64,000 bases of DNA from Psychrobacter sp. JCM 18900 (GTDB lineage: Bacteria > Pseudomonadota > Gammaproteobacteria > Pseudomonadales > Moraxellaceae): positions 186,001-250,000 of the forward strand of contig NZ_CAJHBL010000003.1 of assembly GCF_904846625.1 (NCBI RefSeq), written 5' to 3'. The notes beneath the pieces were generated by a model, which had not been told where the DNA came from, did not search any database, and worked only from the letters and a program-made list of their open reading frames with translations. Both the position numbers and the translations under genes were made by a program. Shown here piece after piece: positions 40,689-49,977 of this stretch (positions within the stretch are counted from its first letter, which is position 1; the number at the start of each line of letters is the position of its first letter).

Positions 40689-41149
40689 TTAATGATGCAC
40701 TTGAACTGATTCTGGTAAATGAGACCGACTTAGACTATCTATATAATCTTCAGTGCATAGAAGGTATACGGAAGTTTGCATTAGATTCTAATATTCCTAA
40801 ATATGATGATCATATAAAATGGTTCAATAACAAGCTAAAGAGTGATACAACGAAAATTTTTAAAATCGTAGATAATGACATTATCATTGGGGTTGTAAGA
40901 CTTGATTCATTATTAGACAGTACAGAATCTATAGCAGAAATATCTTTAACTATTGACCCCAAATACGCTGGTAAAGGCTATGCTAAGCGGACAATTAATA
41001 AAATAATAAAAGTCACTGACTTAGATGCATATCATGCTGTTATACATGAAAGTAATATTGCTTCTCAGAAAGTATTTTCTGCCAACCGCTTTAGTTATAA
41101 CAGTTTGTATTGTCCAAAATTTAATTTATATATATATCGTAAGGGTTAA
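40685..41149 (+). CDS. pseH: UDP-4-amino-sugar N-acetyltransferase, PseH-type (GNAT)
   Basis: GNAT acetyltransferase that probably acetylates the 4-amino group of the PseC product with acetyl-CoA. The 154-residue sequence has the GNAT core EISLTIDPKYAGKGYAKRTINKII with the acetyl-CoA-binding Q/R-x-x-G-x-A-type loop (KYAGKGYA), and ESNIASQKVFSANRF near the C-terminus. The assignment as PseH rests largely on position between pseG (four-base overlap) and pseI. Without this context it would only be called a GNAT protein. Confidence 0.87.
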   Translation: MINDALELILVNETDLDYLYNLQCIEGIRKFALDSNIPKYDDHIKWFNNKLKSDTTKIFKIVDNDIIIGVVRLDSLLDSTESIAEISLTIDPKYAGKGYAKRTINKIIKVTDLDAYHAVIHESNIASQKVFSANRFSYNSLYCPKFNLYIYRKG

Positions 41150-41152
41150 CTG

Positions 41153-42199
41153 ATGAAAGATTTTTTTATAGAAAATAGACAAATAAGCCCTAATCATGCT
41201 CCATATATTATAGCTGAAATGTCTGCTAATCATAATGGTAATATTGAGAATGCATTTCGAATAATCGAAATGGCTAAGCATTGCGGAGCAGATGCAGTAA
41301 AAATGCAAACCTATACAGCAGATACTATTACTTTAAATTCAGATAAAGAAGAGTTTCAGATAAAAGGTGGTTTATGGGATGGTCAAACTTTATATGACCT
41401 TTACCAATCCGCGCATACTCCTTGGGAGTGGCACAAACCTTTGTTTGACAAGGCAAGATCAACAGGTATTACTATGTTTAGTTCTCCTTTTGATACAACT
41501 GCAGTCGATATGTTAGAAGATTTGAATGCTCCAGCTTACAAGATCGCTAGTTTTGAAGCAATCGATCTACCACTTATTAGGTATGTTGCAAGAACTGGTA
41601 AGCCTATGATTATCTCAACAGGAATGGCTAACGATGAGGAGATAGCAGAAGCCATTGACGCTGCCAAATCTGGGGGTTGTGAACAGTTAGCTATCTTACA
41701 TTGCGTTAGTGGTTACCCTGCTCCTTCAAGTGATTATAATCTAAGAACTATATCAGATATGCAACAACGGTTTAATCTGCTCACAGGGTTATCAGACCAT
41801 ACCTTGGATAACACTACTGCAATAGCAAGTGTAGCACTCGGGGCAAATATTATAGAAAAGCATGTCACCTTAGACAGAAGTGGCGGTGGTCCAGATGATA
41901 GCTTTTCTTTAGAGGCATCCGAATTGAAACACTTATGCGATGCGAGTCGTATTTGTTGGGAGGCATTGGGTAAGGTTGATTATGGACGTAAATCGAGTGA
42001 AGAGGGCAATGCACAATTTAGAAGGTCATTGTACTTTGTAAAATCTTTAAAAGCTGGTGATACGATTACTCCTGACTCTATCAGAAGCGTAAGACCAGGC
42101 TACGGCCTACCCCCCAAAATGTATGAGAATATAATAGGAAGAAAAGTTTTGACCGACATAGAATATGCTACACCAGTAACGTTTACTTTAGTAAATTAA
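41153..42199 (+). CDS. pseI: Pseudaminic acid synthase, PseI
   Basis: Condenses 6-deoxy-AltdiNAc with phosphoenolpyruvate to form pseudaminic acid. The 348-residue protein has a NeuB barrel (residues 1-about 280): PYIIAEMSANHNGNIENAFRIIEMAK, AVKMQTYTADTIT, MFSSPFDTTAVDMLEDLNAPAYKIASFE, STGMA, LSDHTLDNTTAIASVALGANIIEKHVTLDRSGGGPDDSFSLE. A C-terminal antifreeze-like SAF domain follows (RRSLYFVKSLKAGDTITPDSIRSVRPGYGLPPK). The GPDDSFSLE form suits PseI/LegI more than NeuB. Three bases separate it from pseH. Confidence 0.95.
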   Translation: MKDFFIENRQISPNHAPYIIAEMSANHNGNIENAFRIIEMAKHCGADAVKMQTYTADTITLNSDKEEFQIKGGLWDGQTLYDLYQSAHTPWEWHKPLFDKARSTGITMFSSPFDTTAVDMLEDLNAPAYKIASFEAIDLPLIRYVARTGKPMIISTGMANDEEIAEAIDAAKSGGCEQLAILHCVSGYPAPSSDYNLRTISDMQQRFNLLTGLSDHTLDNTTAIASVALGANIIEKHVTLDRSGGGPDDSFSLEASELKHLCDASRICWEALGKVDYGRKSSEEGNAQFRRSLYFVKSLKAGDTITPDSIRSVRPGYGLPPKMYENIIGRKVLTDIEYATPVTFTLVN

Positions 42200-42230
42200 A
42201 TGAGTTAAATATAAATTTTGAGTTATATAT

Positions 42231-45200
42231 ATGTTGCCAAAAATGTTCAAAAAAACTACCAAACAAAAATTGTTTATATACTTTTTGAAAAGGGTTGAGG
42301 GGTTTTGGAGTCGAAAAAAACCTACTAATAAAGGTTACGAGTTTAATGTCCATGATCCGTTTGAAGTTATTGGTGAAGATACTGGCTATGAAAAGCTATA
42401 TTTAGTTGGAGATAGTTGGTTAGAAGGATCTGATAAACCTATTGTTATTGCATTTGGGTTTAATGACTGGAAGTTTGGTTTTATAGCTGAGTATTTACCT
42501 CAGTATAGAGTAGCTTTCGCACCTAGAAAACAAGTAGATATGAAAGCTGTTAGATTACTCATGGGTTTATCTATTAAACCTAAACTGGCTTTAATTTGGG
42601 GCTACAATGAAAGTAAACTATTGGGAAGGTATTTAAAATTTATAGGCATTGATACTTGGAGAGCAGAAGATGGATTTGTCCGATCTGCAGATCTAGGAGC
42701 AAATGGTGTTACACCGTACTCTTTAGTTTTTGATAGAAAAGGTCTTTATTATAACTCTAATGGAACCTCTGACTTAGATTGTCTGCTAGACAATTATGAA
42801 ATACCTATATCCACTGTCCATGAAGGGACGAAACTATTTAACTTTTTCATTGAGTCTAATGTTTCTAAATATAATCCTTTTTACACTAAAAAAGATATAG
42901 AAATTAAGACTAAGAAAACAGTTCTTGTAATTGGTCAAGTAGACAGTGATGCGTCTCTACGATATGCTAATATCGATAATTGGCAAGCTGAAGATGTTGT
43001 AAGGCTTGCTAAAATGGAAAATCCAAGTGCACAAATTATATATAGACCTCATCCAGAAATATATAAAGGCTATCAAAACTCAAAGTTTGAGTCAGATAAG
43101 GTTAAGTTCTTCGCTAGTATACAAAGTCCTGATGTAGATGTTATTGAGGCTATCAATAAAGCTGATCATATTTACACCATTTGTTCTCTTACTGGTTTAG
43201 AAGCAGTATTAAGAAATAAAAAAGTAACTTTGATGGGTAGAGCCTTCTATGGTGGATGGGGGCTAACCGATGATAGAGTTGAATATCTTGGAAGAAACAG
43301 AACATTAACAAAACTAGAATTGTTTATAATAGTTTATATTATTTATCCTAAATATTTATGCAATTTGGAGAATTCATTAGTTGGTCTCACTGCGACGATT
43401 TATAGGATTTCTTCAGATAAATATATTGGAAAAAACGTAGCTTCACAGAAAATAAGTTTAGAAGATAAAGATAGTCTCGTAATGGCTTCCAGCTCTTACA
43501 GTTGGCCGTCTATGTTGTTAAAAGCGAGTAAAGAAAAGGATGATAGTGCTTTTACTACCGTTTTAAGTAAGGTGGAAATAGGACAGTATTGCAATAAAAA
43601 TTCTGAAATCAGTCAAAAAATAATAACTTATTTTCTTTTAGGTTTAGCTTTCAATGAATATAGTAGGAACTATTTATTAAATGTATTAAGAAATCATGTT
43701 TCAAGTAATGTTTATTACAACATATTATTAGAACTAAGTGTTCTAGGGTTTGAAAATGAATTAGATGCTCATTGGGTTTGGTGGTTAAGTGAGACAAACA
43801 ATGACGACTTCGCTTTGGCGATTTTAGAAAGAAATACCTTAAAATCTAAACGTTCTAAGTTGATAAAGAACATATTAGAAGGAAGTGGACTGAACAATAG
43901 CTTTTCGGAAAAAATAGTTACTACAGAGCGTATTAACACTGAATATGATATTGACGAAAAGGTAGTAGGTATAAATTCGGTGAAAGTTGACCACGATGAA
44001 TTTCCAGTCGAACAAGTCTCTAAAGCAGTTTTTGATATGTTCAATTATCAAATGAAAACACGAAAACTAGATGGCGCATTAGATAGTTGCTTGAAACTAC
44101 TTTTACTTGGTTATAACTCTGAAGATACATTTAGTAAGTTATGTAGATTACTTAATCTTTTAGCCCTTCCAGAGGAACTAAATTCTGCAGCAAAAGTATA
44201 TAAAGGATTGAATGTACTTAGTAGCAATAGAAACCCTATTGTTCAGGAAATGTTGTCCTATCAGAACACTGGTTTTAGAAGTGATGAAGACTTACTAACT
44301 TTTATCATTAATTTGGTGAATCTGAAACCAAATTTGATTGTAGCTGCCAAGTATTTACTTCACAATTTCTTAAGTAATAAAGAACTCTTAAGTGAGTATC
44401 TCATGATTATTAATAACCAGTTAAATTTTGATAATGATATAGACACTAGGAAGATACAAGCTTATATAGCTGTTGAAAGATTTGAAAAAGCAGAATCTAC
44501 TTCTTTAAAATTATTAAATAATAGTAAATCTATACCTACATTAGTGCAGTATTCTCAATCGTTATCTTACAATAATAAGATAGCTACAGCTGTCAGTTTA
44601 ATGGAAGACTCACTAGAGACGACTTTTACTAAATTAAATGTACAAGAGTTATTAAGGTTATATGTATTATCATCAAATTATGAAAAATCACTTGCTTTAG
44701 TGCATAGAGCAGAAAGAAGGGGTTTGCAAATTGGTGATATGCATTTAAGAAAAGCGTACTTTGGTAATCGTCTACTTTACGATGCATTTTACACCTTTAC
44801 TCAAATTAAAATTACTGAATTTACTAAAATTTATTATAAAGATAAATATGTAGATTTTTCCCAAAAAGATTTTAAGGGGTTTGACAAGGTTTTGTTACTT
44901 GCTATATTTGGTCCGGGTGATGAGATAAGATTTGCTTCCATTTATAATTCTATTTGTCGAAAGTTTGCGGGTAAAGAAATATATATGTCTTGCTCGCCAA
45001 GATTGAAAAACCTGTTAAGTTATTCTTTTAAGAATATAACATTTATAGGAGTGCCAAGACCTAGAAGTACTGATTTGATTAATCTGAATGAATATACCAA
45101 AGTTCCAGGCTCTGACCTCTTTCAATCTATAAATAATGATATAGTCGATGTAATAGAAAATGTGGATGCTATTTGTTATGTTACAGATATGCTGCATGTC

Positions 45201-45770
45201 GTTAGGCATGGATATGAAGATTTTAAAGGCAATCAGTATCTACACTGTGCTCCTGAACTTAAACTAACATATAAAGAAAAAATTCCAAAAGATAAAAAGA
45301 TTGTTGGTCTTAGTTGGAGAAGTAGCCTTTCTACAACGGCGAGAAATGAACACTACTTGAGCGTTGAAGAGCTTGAACCTTTATTTACCATTGAAAATGT
45401 CCAATTTGTAAACTTACAATATGACGAATGTAATGAAGAACTAGAATGGATTAATTCTCGATATCCAGGCAAGATTATGAACTTTGAGGATTTAGATCAA
45501 TACAATGATTTTGACGGTGTCGCTGCTTTAATGTCTTGTATGGACCTGATTATAGCTCCAGCGACAACTGTAGTTGAGCTTGCTGGTGCGCTTGGCATTA
45601 ATACATGGTTATTCTCCAATTCATCAGAAATTGATTGGCGAAAAATTAATAGTGCAGGAACAGATGTTTGGCATAATTCGATTACAATTGTCGATGTTCC
45701 AGAGAAAGGCAATAAGAAAGCTTTATCTGAAGAGATATGCAAGAGATTGGTCTATTTTGCAGAGACATGA
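42231..45770 (+). CDS. Large putative glycosyltransferase fusion: KpsC-like domain, helical solenoid, GT-B-like C-terminus
   Basis: 1179 residues, no signal peptide or membrane helix seen, so probably cytoplasmic. Residues about 50-400 resemble one KpsC-type Kdo-transferase (GT99-like) domain: AEDGFVRSADLG (145-156), VLVIGQVDSDASLR (231-244), YRPHPE (271-276), CSLTGLEAVLR (318-328), GRAFYGGWGLTDDR (336-349). Residues about 410-860 are helical, repeat-like and weakly conserved, possibly a TPR-type solenoid. Residues about 885-1179 resemble the GT-B nucleotide half of TPR-linked transferases: GPGDEIRFASIY, VGLSWRSSLS, FVNLQYDEC, DLIIAPATTVVELAGALGINTWLF. It follows pseI by 31 bases, and its family uses CMP-activated ulosonic acids, so a pseudaminyltransferase role is inferred. 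Very A/T-rich. Confidence 0.72.
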   Translation: MLPKMFKKTTKQKLFIYFLKRVEGFWSRKKPTNKGYEFNVHDPFEVIGEDTGYEKLYLVGDSWLEGSDKPIVIAFGFNDWKFGFIAEYLPQYRVAFAPRKQVDMKAVRLLMGLSIKPKLALIWGYNESKLLGRYLKFIGIDTWRAEDGFVRSADLGANGVTPYSLVFDRKGLYYNSNGTSDLDCLLDNYEIPISTVHEGTKLFNFFIESNVSKYNPFYTKKDIEIKTKKTVLVIGQVDSDASLRYANIDNWQAEDVVRLAKMENPSAQIIYRPHPEIYKGYQNSKFESDKVKFFASIQSPDVDVIEAINKADHIYTICSLTGLEAVLRNKKVTLMGRAFYGGWGLTDDRVEYLGRNRTLTKLELFIIVYIIYPKYLCNLENSLVGLTATIYRISSDKYIGKNVASQKISLEDKDSLVMASSSYSWPSMLLKASKEKDDSAFTTVLSKVEIGQYCNKNSEISQKIITYFLLGLAFNEYSRNYLLNVLRNHVSSNVYYNILLELSVLGFENELDAHWVWWLSETNNDDFALAILERNTLKSKRSKLIKNILEGSGLNNSFSEKIVTTERINTEYDIDEKVVGINSVKVDHDEFPVEQVSKAVFDMFNYQMKTRKLDGALDSCLKLLLLGYNSEDTFSKLCRLLNLLALPEELNSAAKVYKGLNVLSSNRNPIVQEMLSYQNTGFRSDEDLLTFIINLVNLKPNLIVAAKYLLHNFLSNKELLSEYLMIINNQLNFDNDIDTRKIQAYIAVERFEKAESTSLKLLNNSKSIPTLVQYSQSLSYNNKIATAVSLMEDSLETTFTKLNVQELLRLYVLSSNYEKSLALVHRAERRGLQIGDMHLRKAYFGNRLLYDAFYTFTQIKITEFTKIYYKDKYVDFSQKDFKGFDKVLLLAIFGPGDEIRFASIYNSICRKFAGKEIYMSCSPRLKNLLSYSFKNITFIGVPRPRSTDLINLNEYTKVPGSDLFQSINNDIVDVIENVDAICYVTDMLHVVRHGYEDFKGNQYLHCAPELKLTYKEKIPKDKKIVGLSWRSSLSTTARNEHYLSVEELEPLFTIENVQFVNLQYDECNEELEWINSRYPGKIMNFEDLDQYNDFDGVAALMSCMDLIIAPATTVVELAGALGINTWLFSNSSEIDWRKINSAGTDVWHNSITIVDVPEKGNKKALSEEICKRLVYFAET

Positions 45771-45790
45771 TACCTAATTGTGTTTTTATT

Positions 45791-45822
45791 AACTAAGAGC
45801 CTATAAATATAGGCTCTTAGTT
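45791..45822 (+). terminator. 15-bp perfect inverted repeat at the end of the pse locus
   Basis: AACTAAGAGCCTATA (45791-45805) and its exact complement (45808-45822) flank two bases. There is no T run on either side, so it is an atypical terminator or a boundary hairpin between the transferase gene and galU. Confidence 0.6.
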
Positions 45823-45885
45823 AAAGTTGTCTAAATAACTATTTTCTTCGAAAATAGCTTTCATTGCTACTTGAGCATTACTCTT

Positions 45886-46770
45886 ATGAAAAAAATCACT
45901 CACGCTGTTATTCCTGTCGCAGGCTTTGGTACTCGTATGTTGCCATTGTCGAAATCTGTGCCAAAAGAGTTGTTACCGCTTGGCAATCGTTCTGCTATTC
46001 ATTACGTGGTTGAAGAGGCCATCGCTGCGGGTATCAAGCATATTGTCTTGGTCGGTCATGCGCAAAAGAGCGCGATAGAAAACTACTTTGATATCAATGC
46101 GGAATTGGATAATCAATTACGTCATAAAGGCAAAGATGAGTTGGCTGATAGCTTGAACTGGTTGCCAGAAGACGTAACGGTATCGATGATACGTCAAGGT
46201 AAAGCGTTAGGTTTGGGACATGCAGTACTTGCTGCTCGACCAATCATTGGTGAGCATGACTTTGCCGTATTACTGCCTGATGTCGTGCTTGATCCATTTA
46301 CCACTGATATGTCTGCTGATAATTTGGCCTTTATGTTGGATGCCTTTGCTACAGATGGTCATTCACAGATATTGGTTGATCAAGTAGCAGATGAAGACGT
46401 ACATAAATACGGTATTGCTCAACTAGATGGAAAACTCAGTGATACTAATGACATTGATGAAGAAGTAAATACTAATGTTAGCTTTAAAGTGGCTGGCTTT
46501 GTAGAAAAGCCTAATTTAGCTGATGCTCCTTCAAATCTGGCTGTGGTAGGACGCTATGTATTCAGCAACCAGATCTTTGATTACTTAGTCAATACTAAAG
46601 CATCAGTTGGCGGTGAGATTCAGCTGACAGATGCGATTGACGCGCTCATCAGTGAATATGGTGTCCATGTCACAACTATGCGTGGTGATAGCTACGATGC
46701 AGGCGATATGCGCTCGTATATGCAGGCATTTATCTACTTTGCTGAGCAGCAATTAGCAGATGATGAGTAG
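45886..46770 (+). CDS. galU: UTP-glucose-1-phosphate uridylyltransferase
   Basis: Makes UDP-glucose for polysaccharide synthesis. The 294-residue protein starts MKKITHAVIPVAGFGTRMLPLSKSVPKELLPL, the nucleotidyltransferase signature, and continues with VLVGHAQKSAIENYFD, QGKALGLGHAVLAARP, FAVLLPDVVLDP, FVEKP and the late GEIQLTDAIDAL. The ATG at 45886 is preferred to an in-frame TTG at 45871. G+C returns here to the housekeeping level. pgi follows after only three bases. galU-pgi also sits at the right end of Acinetobacter capsule loci. Confidence 0.95.
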   Translation: MKKITHAVIPVAGFGTRMLPLSKSVPKELLPLGNRSAIHYVVEEAIAAGIKHIVLVGHAQKSAIENYFDINAELDNQLRHKGKDELADSLNWLPEDVTVSMIRQGKALGLGHAVLAARPIIGEHDFAVLLPDVVLDPFTTDMSADNLAFMLDAFATDGHSQILVDQVADEDVHKYGIAQLDGKLSDTNDIDEEVNTNVSFKVAGFVEKPNLADAPSNLAVVGRYVFSNQIFDYLVNTKASVGGEIQLTDAIDALISEYGVHVTTMRGDSYDAGDMRSYMQAFIYFAEQQLADDE

Positions 46771-46773
46771 CTG

Positions 46774-48453
46774 ATGAATGACATAAGAAGCGACAAGGCC
46801 TATAGCAGTGCTCGACATTCTAAATACTGGCAGCAACTACAAACGCTTGCAAAGCACCCGTGGTCGCTTGCACAGCTATTCGCGCAAGATGATAAGCGTG
46901 CCAAGCATTTCAGTGTGCAGGCTGGTGCGCTGTATATGGACTTTAGCAAGCAGCGTATCGATCAGGCAGTATTGTCTAACTTACTGAGTTTGGCTGATAG
47001 CTGTGAGCTGGATGCTCGTATTGATGCGTTACTACAAGGGGCGATGGTAAATACCAGCGAGCAGCGAGCTGCATTGCACACAGCATTACGATTGCCAGAC
47101 ACAGCGACATTACAAGTCGATGGACAAAATATCGTCGCTGATGTACATCATAGTTTGGCACAAGTAGCACGCCTCTCAGAGCGCGTGCGCAATGGCACGT
47201 GGCGCGGGTTTTCGGGCAAGGCAATTACAGATGTCGTCAATATTGGGGTAGGGGGTTCTGATCTTGGCCCACTTATGGCAACTACGGCGCTTGATGAATG
47301 GGCAGATACCAGTATTGAGGTGCATTTTGTCTCCAATATGGACGGTACTCAGCTTGATAACTTGCTCAAGCATTTAAATCCTGAGACCACACTATTTATT
47401 ATCTCTTCCAAATCCTTCGGGACAGTTGATACTTTATCGAATGCCAAGACAGCATTATCTTGGCTACTTGCGACGGCAAAACTCCGTGCAGGTACAGAAG
47501 ATAGTGTATTGCGTCGACACTTCATCGGCATCTCAGCCAATAGTGAAAAAATGAGTGCTTGGGGAATTCATCCTGAGCATCAGTTGCAGCTTTGGGAGTG
47601 GGTCGGCGGTCGCTTTTCTTTATGGTCAGCGATAGGACTTGCCATTGCTATCCGTATTGGAATGAGTAGCTTTAAGGCTTTATTGAGCGGTGCTCATAGT
47701 ATGGATGAGCATTTTGCACAGGCGGACTTTGCTAATAACTTACCAGTGCTGCTAGGCTTGCTAGCTGTTTGGAACAGTACTTTTCTACAAGTAAATGCGC
47801 ATACTGTATTGCCTTATGACGGTCGATTGGGATATTTACCCAGCTATCTTACTCAGCTAGAGATGGAGAGTAATGGTAAGTCCGTTACTCGGAATGGGGA
47901 TCATATTGACTATGATACGTGTCCAATTCTATGGGGTGAAATTGGCTCAAATGCACAGCATGCATTCTATCAGCTGCTACACCAAGGCACGCAGCAGGTT
48001 TCCTGTGACTTTATCGCTTGTGTACGTCGCTACGGTGATGAGGCGCGAAACTCCTCATTGCAGCAACAGCACGAATTGTCTTTAGCAAATTGTTTGGCGC
48101 AAAGTCGAGTATTGGCATTTGGCAATGCTGCTGTAACAGATCTGGTCGATCCACAGACAGTTTCCGAAGCAGACAAATATAAGTATTACCGTGGTAACCA
48201 ACCTTCAACCACGTTACTGATTGATGAGCTGACGCCGCATAGCTTAGGCGCATTGATAGCGCTTTACGAGCATAAGGTCTATGTCATGGCCAGCATTTGG
48301 GATATCAATCCGTTTGATCAATGGGGCGTCGAGATGGGCAAGCAAATGGCAGACTCCGTACACCATGCTATGCAGCATATTCAGAAAGATGCTCAAGGTC
48401 TATTCGATACGTCTACTGACCAATTACTACAGCGTATTAAACAGCTGTCTTAG
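46774..48453 (+). CDS. pgi: Glucose-6-phosphate isomerase
   Basis: Interconverts glucose 6-phosphate and fructose 6-phosphate. The 559 residues show ITDVVNIGVGGSDLGPLMATTAL, VSNMDGTQLDNLLKHLNPETTLFIISSKSF, GGRFSLWSAIGL (family signature 1), LEMESNGKSV, GSNAQHAFYQLLHQGT with the catalytic region, and NPFDQWGVEMGKQMA (family signature 2). Located between galU and the UGD-like gene, it links central sugar phosphates to nucleotide-sugar supply. Confidence 0.96.
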   Translation: MNDIRSDKAYSSARHSKYWQQLQTLAKHPWSLAQLFAQDDKRAKHFSVQAGALYMDFSKQRIDQAVLSNLLSLADSCELDARIDALLQGAMVNTSEQRAALHTALRLPDTATLQVDGQNIVADVHHSLAQVARLSERVRNGTWRGFSGKAITDVVNIGVGGSDLGPLMATTALDEWADTSIEVHFVSNMDGTQLDNLLKHLNPETTLFIISSKSFGTVDTLSNAKTALSWLLATAKLRAGTEDSVLRRHFIGISANSEKMSAWGIHPEHQLQLWEWVGGRFSLWSAIGLAIAIRIGMSSFKALLSGAHSMDEHFAQADFANNLPVLLGLLAVWNSTFLQVNAHTVLPYDGRLGYLPSYLTQLEMESNGKSVTRNGDHIDYDTCPILWGEIGSNAQHAFYQLLHQGTQQVSCDFIACVRRYGDEARNSSLQQQHELSLANCLAQSRVLAFGNAAVTDLVDPQTVSEADKYKYYRGNQPSTTLLIDELTPHSLGALIALYEHKVYVMASIWDINPFDQWGVEMGKQMADSVHHAMQHIQKDAQGLFDTSTDQLLQRIKQLS

Positions 48454-48490
48454 TAGTATTGATACGTCAATAATATAGGAAAGCACGCTC

Positions 48491-49876
48491 ATGGAGACGG
48501 CTCTAGATGGTAGCCATATGAATAAATATAACAAGAAATCTGAACCAAACCAGTTAACTGATTCCACAGTTTGTGTGCTTATTGGTCACAGCATAGAGGC
48601 GATTACCACTGCAGTGGTGCTAGCAAGTTTCGGTCAGTGTGTACATCTTTACGCAGACAAGGCGCTACTGACGCAGCAGATACAACAGTATGGTTTTGAG
48701 CATCATCTGCAAGCGCTGTGGCAAATGTATGAGCAGCAGCAGGTTATTACTAGTAAGGAATTACCAGTTAGTGCCGATATGCTAATAAAAGGCTACGAAG
48801 CAGCTGGTCATAACGAAACTGATGCTCAAAGTACGGTGGTGCTTTACTGGCTGTTTTTAGACAGTATTAAGCTAGCATGGACAGAAGACAATTGGATTAC
48901 CGCGTTTAATCGAAGCCATCAGCAGGCGCTACCTGTGATTATGAGCGGCATTGAGCAATTAGGCCATGTAGCCGGTTTGGCTCAGCGCCTACAACGTGCT
49001 TGGGTCTATTATGTGCCGTTTGTATTCTTACAAGATGGCGATGCTTATAGCTCGATGTTGAATCCTTCGTTATGGCTATTGGGTGAAAAGTCAGCAAGTA
49101 GCAGCCAGCACTTAGATGTGTTGAAGCCTTTAATGCAGCACGCACGTGCTACCCATCATGCGGATATCGCAACGATAGAGTTTGCCCGCAGTAGTATCAT
49201 GGCGATGCTAGCGACTAGAGTGAGCTTTATGAATGAGATGTCACGTTTGGCTGATAGTCAAAATGTCGATATCAGTCAAGTCAGTCGCATTATGGGATTG
49301 GATGAGCGGGTAGGTAGTAGTTATCTAAAAGCAGGGTGGGGCTTCGGTGGTAATACTTTGCCTACCGAGCTGGCTAAATTGCAACAATCAAGCCACACAC
49401 ACAGTTTGGATATGCCTTTATTACAATCTATTATGCATATTAATGAAGATCAGAAAGAGCTGATATTCCGTAAATTTTGGCAATATTTTGATGGGTTCAT
49501 TGATAATAAAACAGTCATGATTTGGGGCGGTAGTTATAAATCAGGTTCAGGACGTACTGCTGGCTCAGCTATCCATCCGTTATTAGCATTACTGTGGTCT
49601 TATAATATTCGTACACTAGTTTATAGTGATAAGGCACAGCACGAGCTTGCCGAGCTTTATCAGCAACAACCATTGCTTGAGCTGATTACTAGTCCCTATC
49701 AACAGCTTTGCGATACCCATGCTATTTTCATCGTTAGTTGGTCACCACGAGATCAATTGGATATTGGCAAAATCAATCAACAAGCCATGCCAGTATTTGA
49801 TGCGCAAAATGCCCTGACACGCTCGCAAATTAATAGCTTAGTAGGTGACTATATGGGTATTGGTCGAACTAAATAG
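48491..49876 (+). CDS. UDP-glucose/GDP-mannose dehydrogenase-family protein, catalytically degenerate
   Basis: The 461-residue protein has the three-part UGD layout: an N-terminal NAD domain, a central helical dimer domain and a C-terminal UDP-binding domain (KTVMIWGGSYKSGSGRTAGSAIHPLLALL). Key residues are lost. The glycine-rich loop reads VLIGHSIEAITTAVVLASFG. The central Lys/Asn motif reads IEFARSSIMAMLATRVSFMNEM. The catalytic GGSCFPKD becomes GGNTLPTE, with Thr289 for the cysteine. It should not make UDP-glucuronate. It holds the place where ugd lies in Acinetobacter capsule loci. AGGAAA precedes the ATG; a second ATG lies at 48518. Confidence 0.82.
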   Translation: METALDGSHMNKYNKKSEPNQLTDSTVCVLIGHSIEAITTAVVLASFGQCVHLYADKALLTQQIQQYGFEHHLQALWQMYEQQQVITSKELPVSADMLIKGYEAAGHNETDAQSTVVLYWLFLDSIKLAWTEDNWITAFNRSHQQALPVIMSGIEQLGHVAGLAQRLQRAWVYYVPFVFLQDGDAYSSMLNPSLWLLGEKSASSSQHLDVLKPLMQHARATHHADIATIEFARSSIMAMLATRVSFMNEMSRLADSQNVDISQVSRIMGLDERVGSSYLKAGWGFGGNTLPTELAKLQQSSHTHSLDMPLLQSIMHINEDQKELIFRKFWQYFDGFIDNKTVMIWGGSYKSGSGRTAGSAIHPLLALLWSYNIRTLVYSDKAQHELAELYQQQPLLELITSPYQQLCDTHAIFIVSWSPRDQLDIGKINQQAMPVFDAQNALTRSQINSLVGDYMGIGRTK

Positions 49877-49902
49877 TTTGATTTAAGGTTTTCTGTGTAT
49901 AG

Positions 49903-49941
49903 AAAAAAGGCTCGCTAATACTCATTAGCGAGCCTTTTTCG
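49903..49941. terminator. Bidirectional terminator between the UGD-like gene and pgm
   Basis: The stem AAAAAAGGCTCGCTAAT / ATTAGCGAGCCTTTTT around a short ACTC loop has T runs for both converging genes. Confidence 0.93.
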
Positions 49942-49977
49942 ACTGACAATCAGAATTATTTTACTGGGGTAATCACT

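Noticed and set aside
36739..42199. Legionaminic or sialic acid synthesis instead of pseudaminic acid
   Set aside because: An inverting-type PseB dehydratase, PseC, PseG and a GNAT in the pseBCFGHI order fit the Pse route; no LegG/NeuC-type 2-epimerase or GDP-sugar gene is present.
42231..45770. Complete two-domain KpsC capsule Kdo transferase
   Set aside because: Only one KpsC-type motif set is present, and the remaining 780 residues do not repeat it; no kpsS, kpsD/E/M/T genes are nearby.
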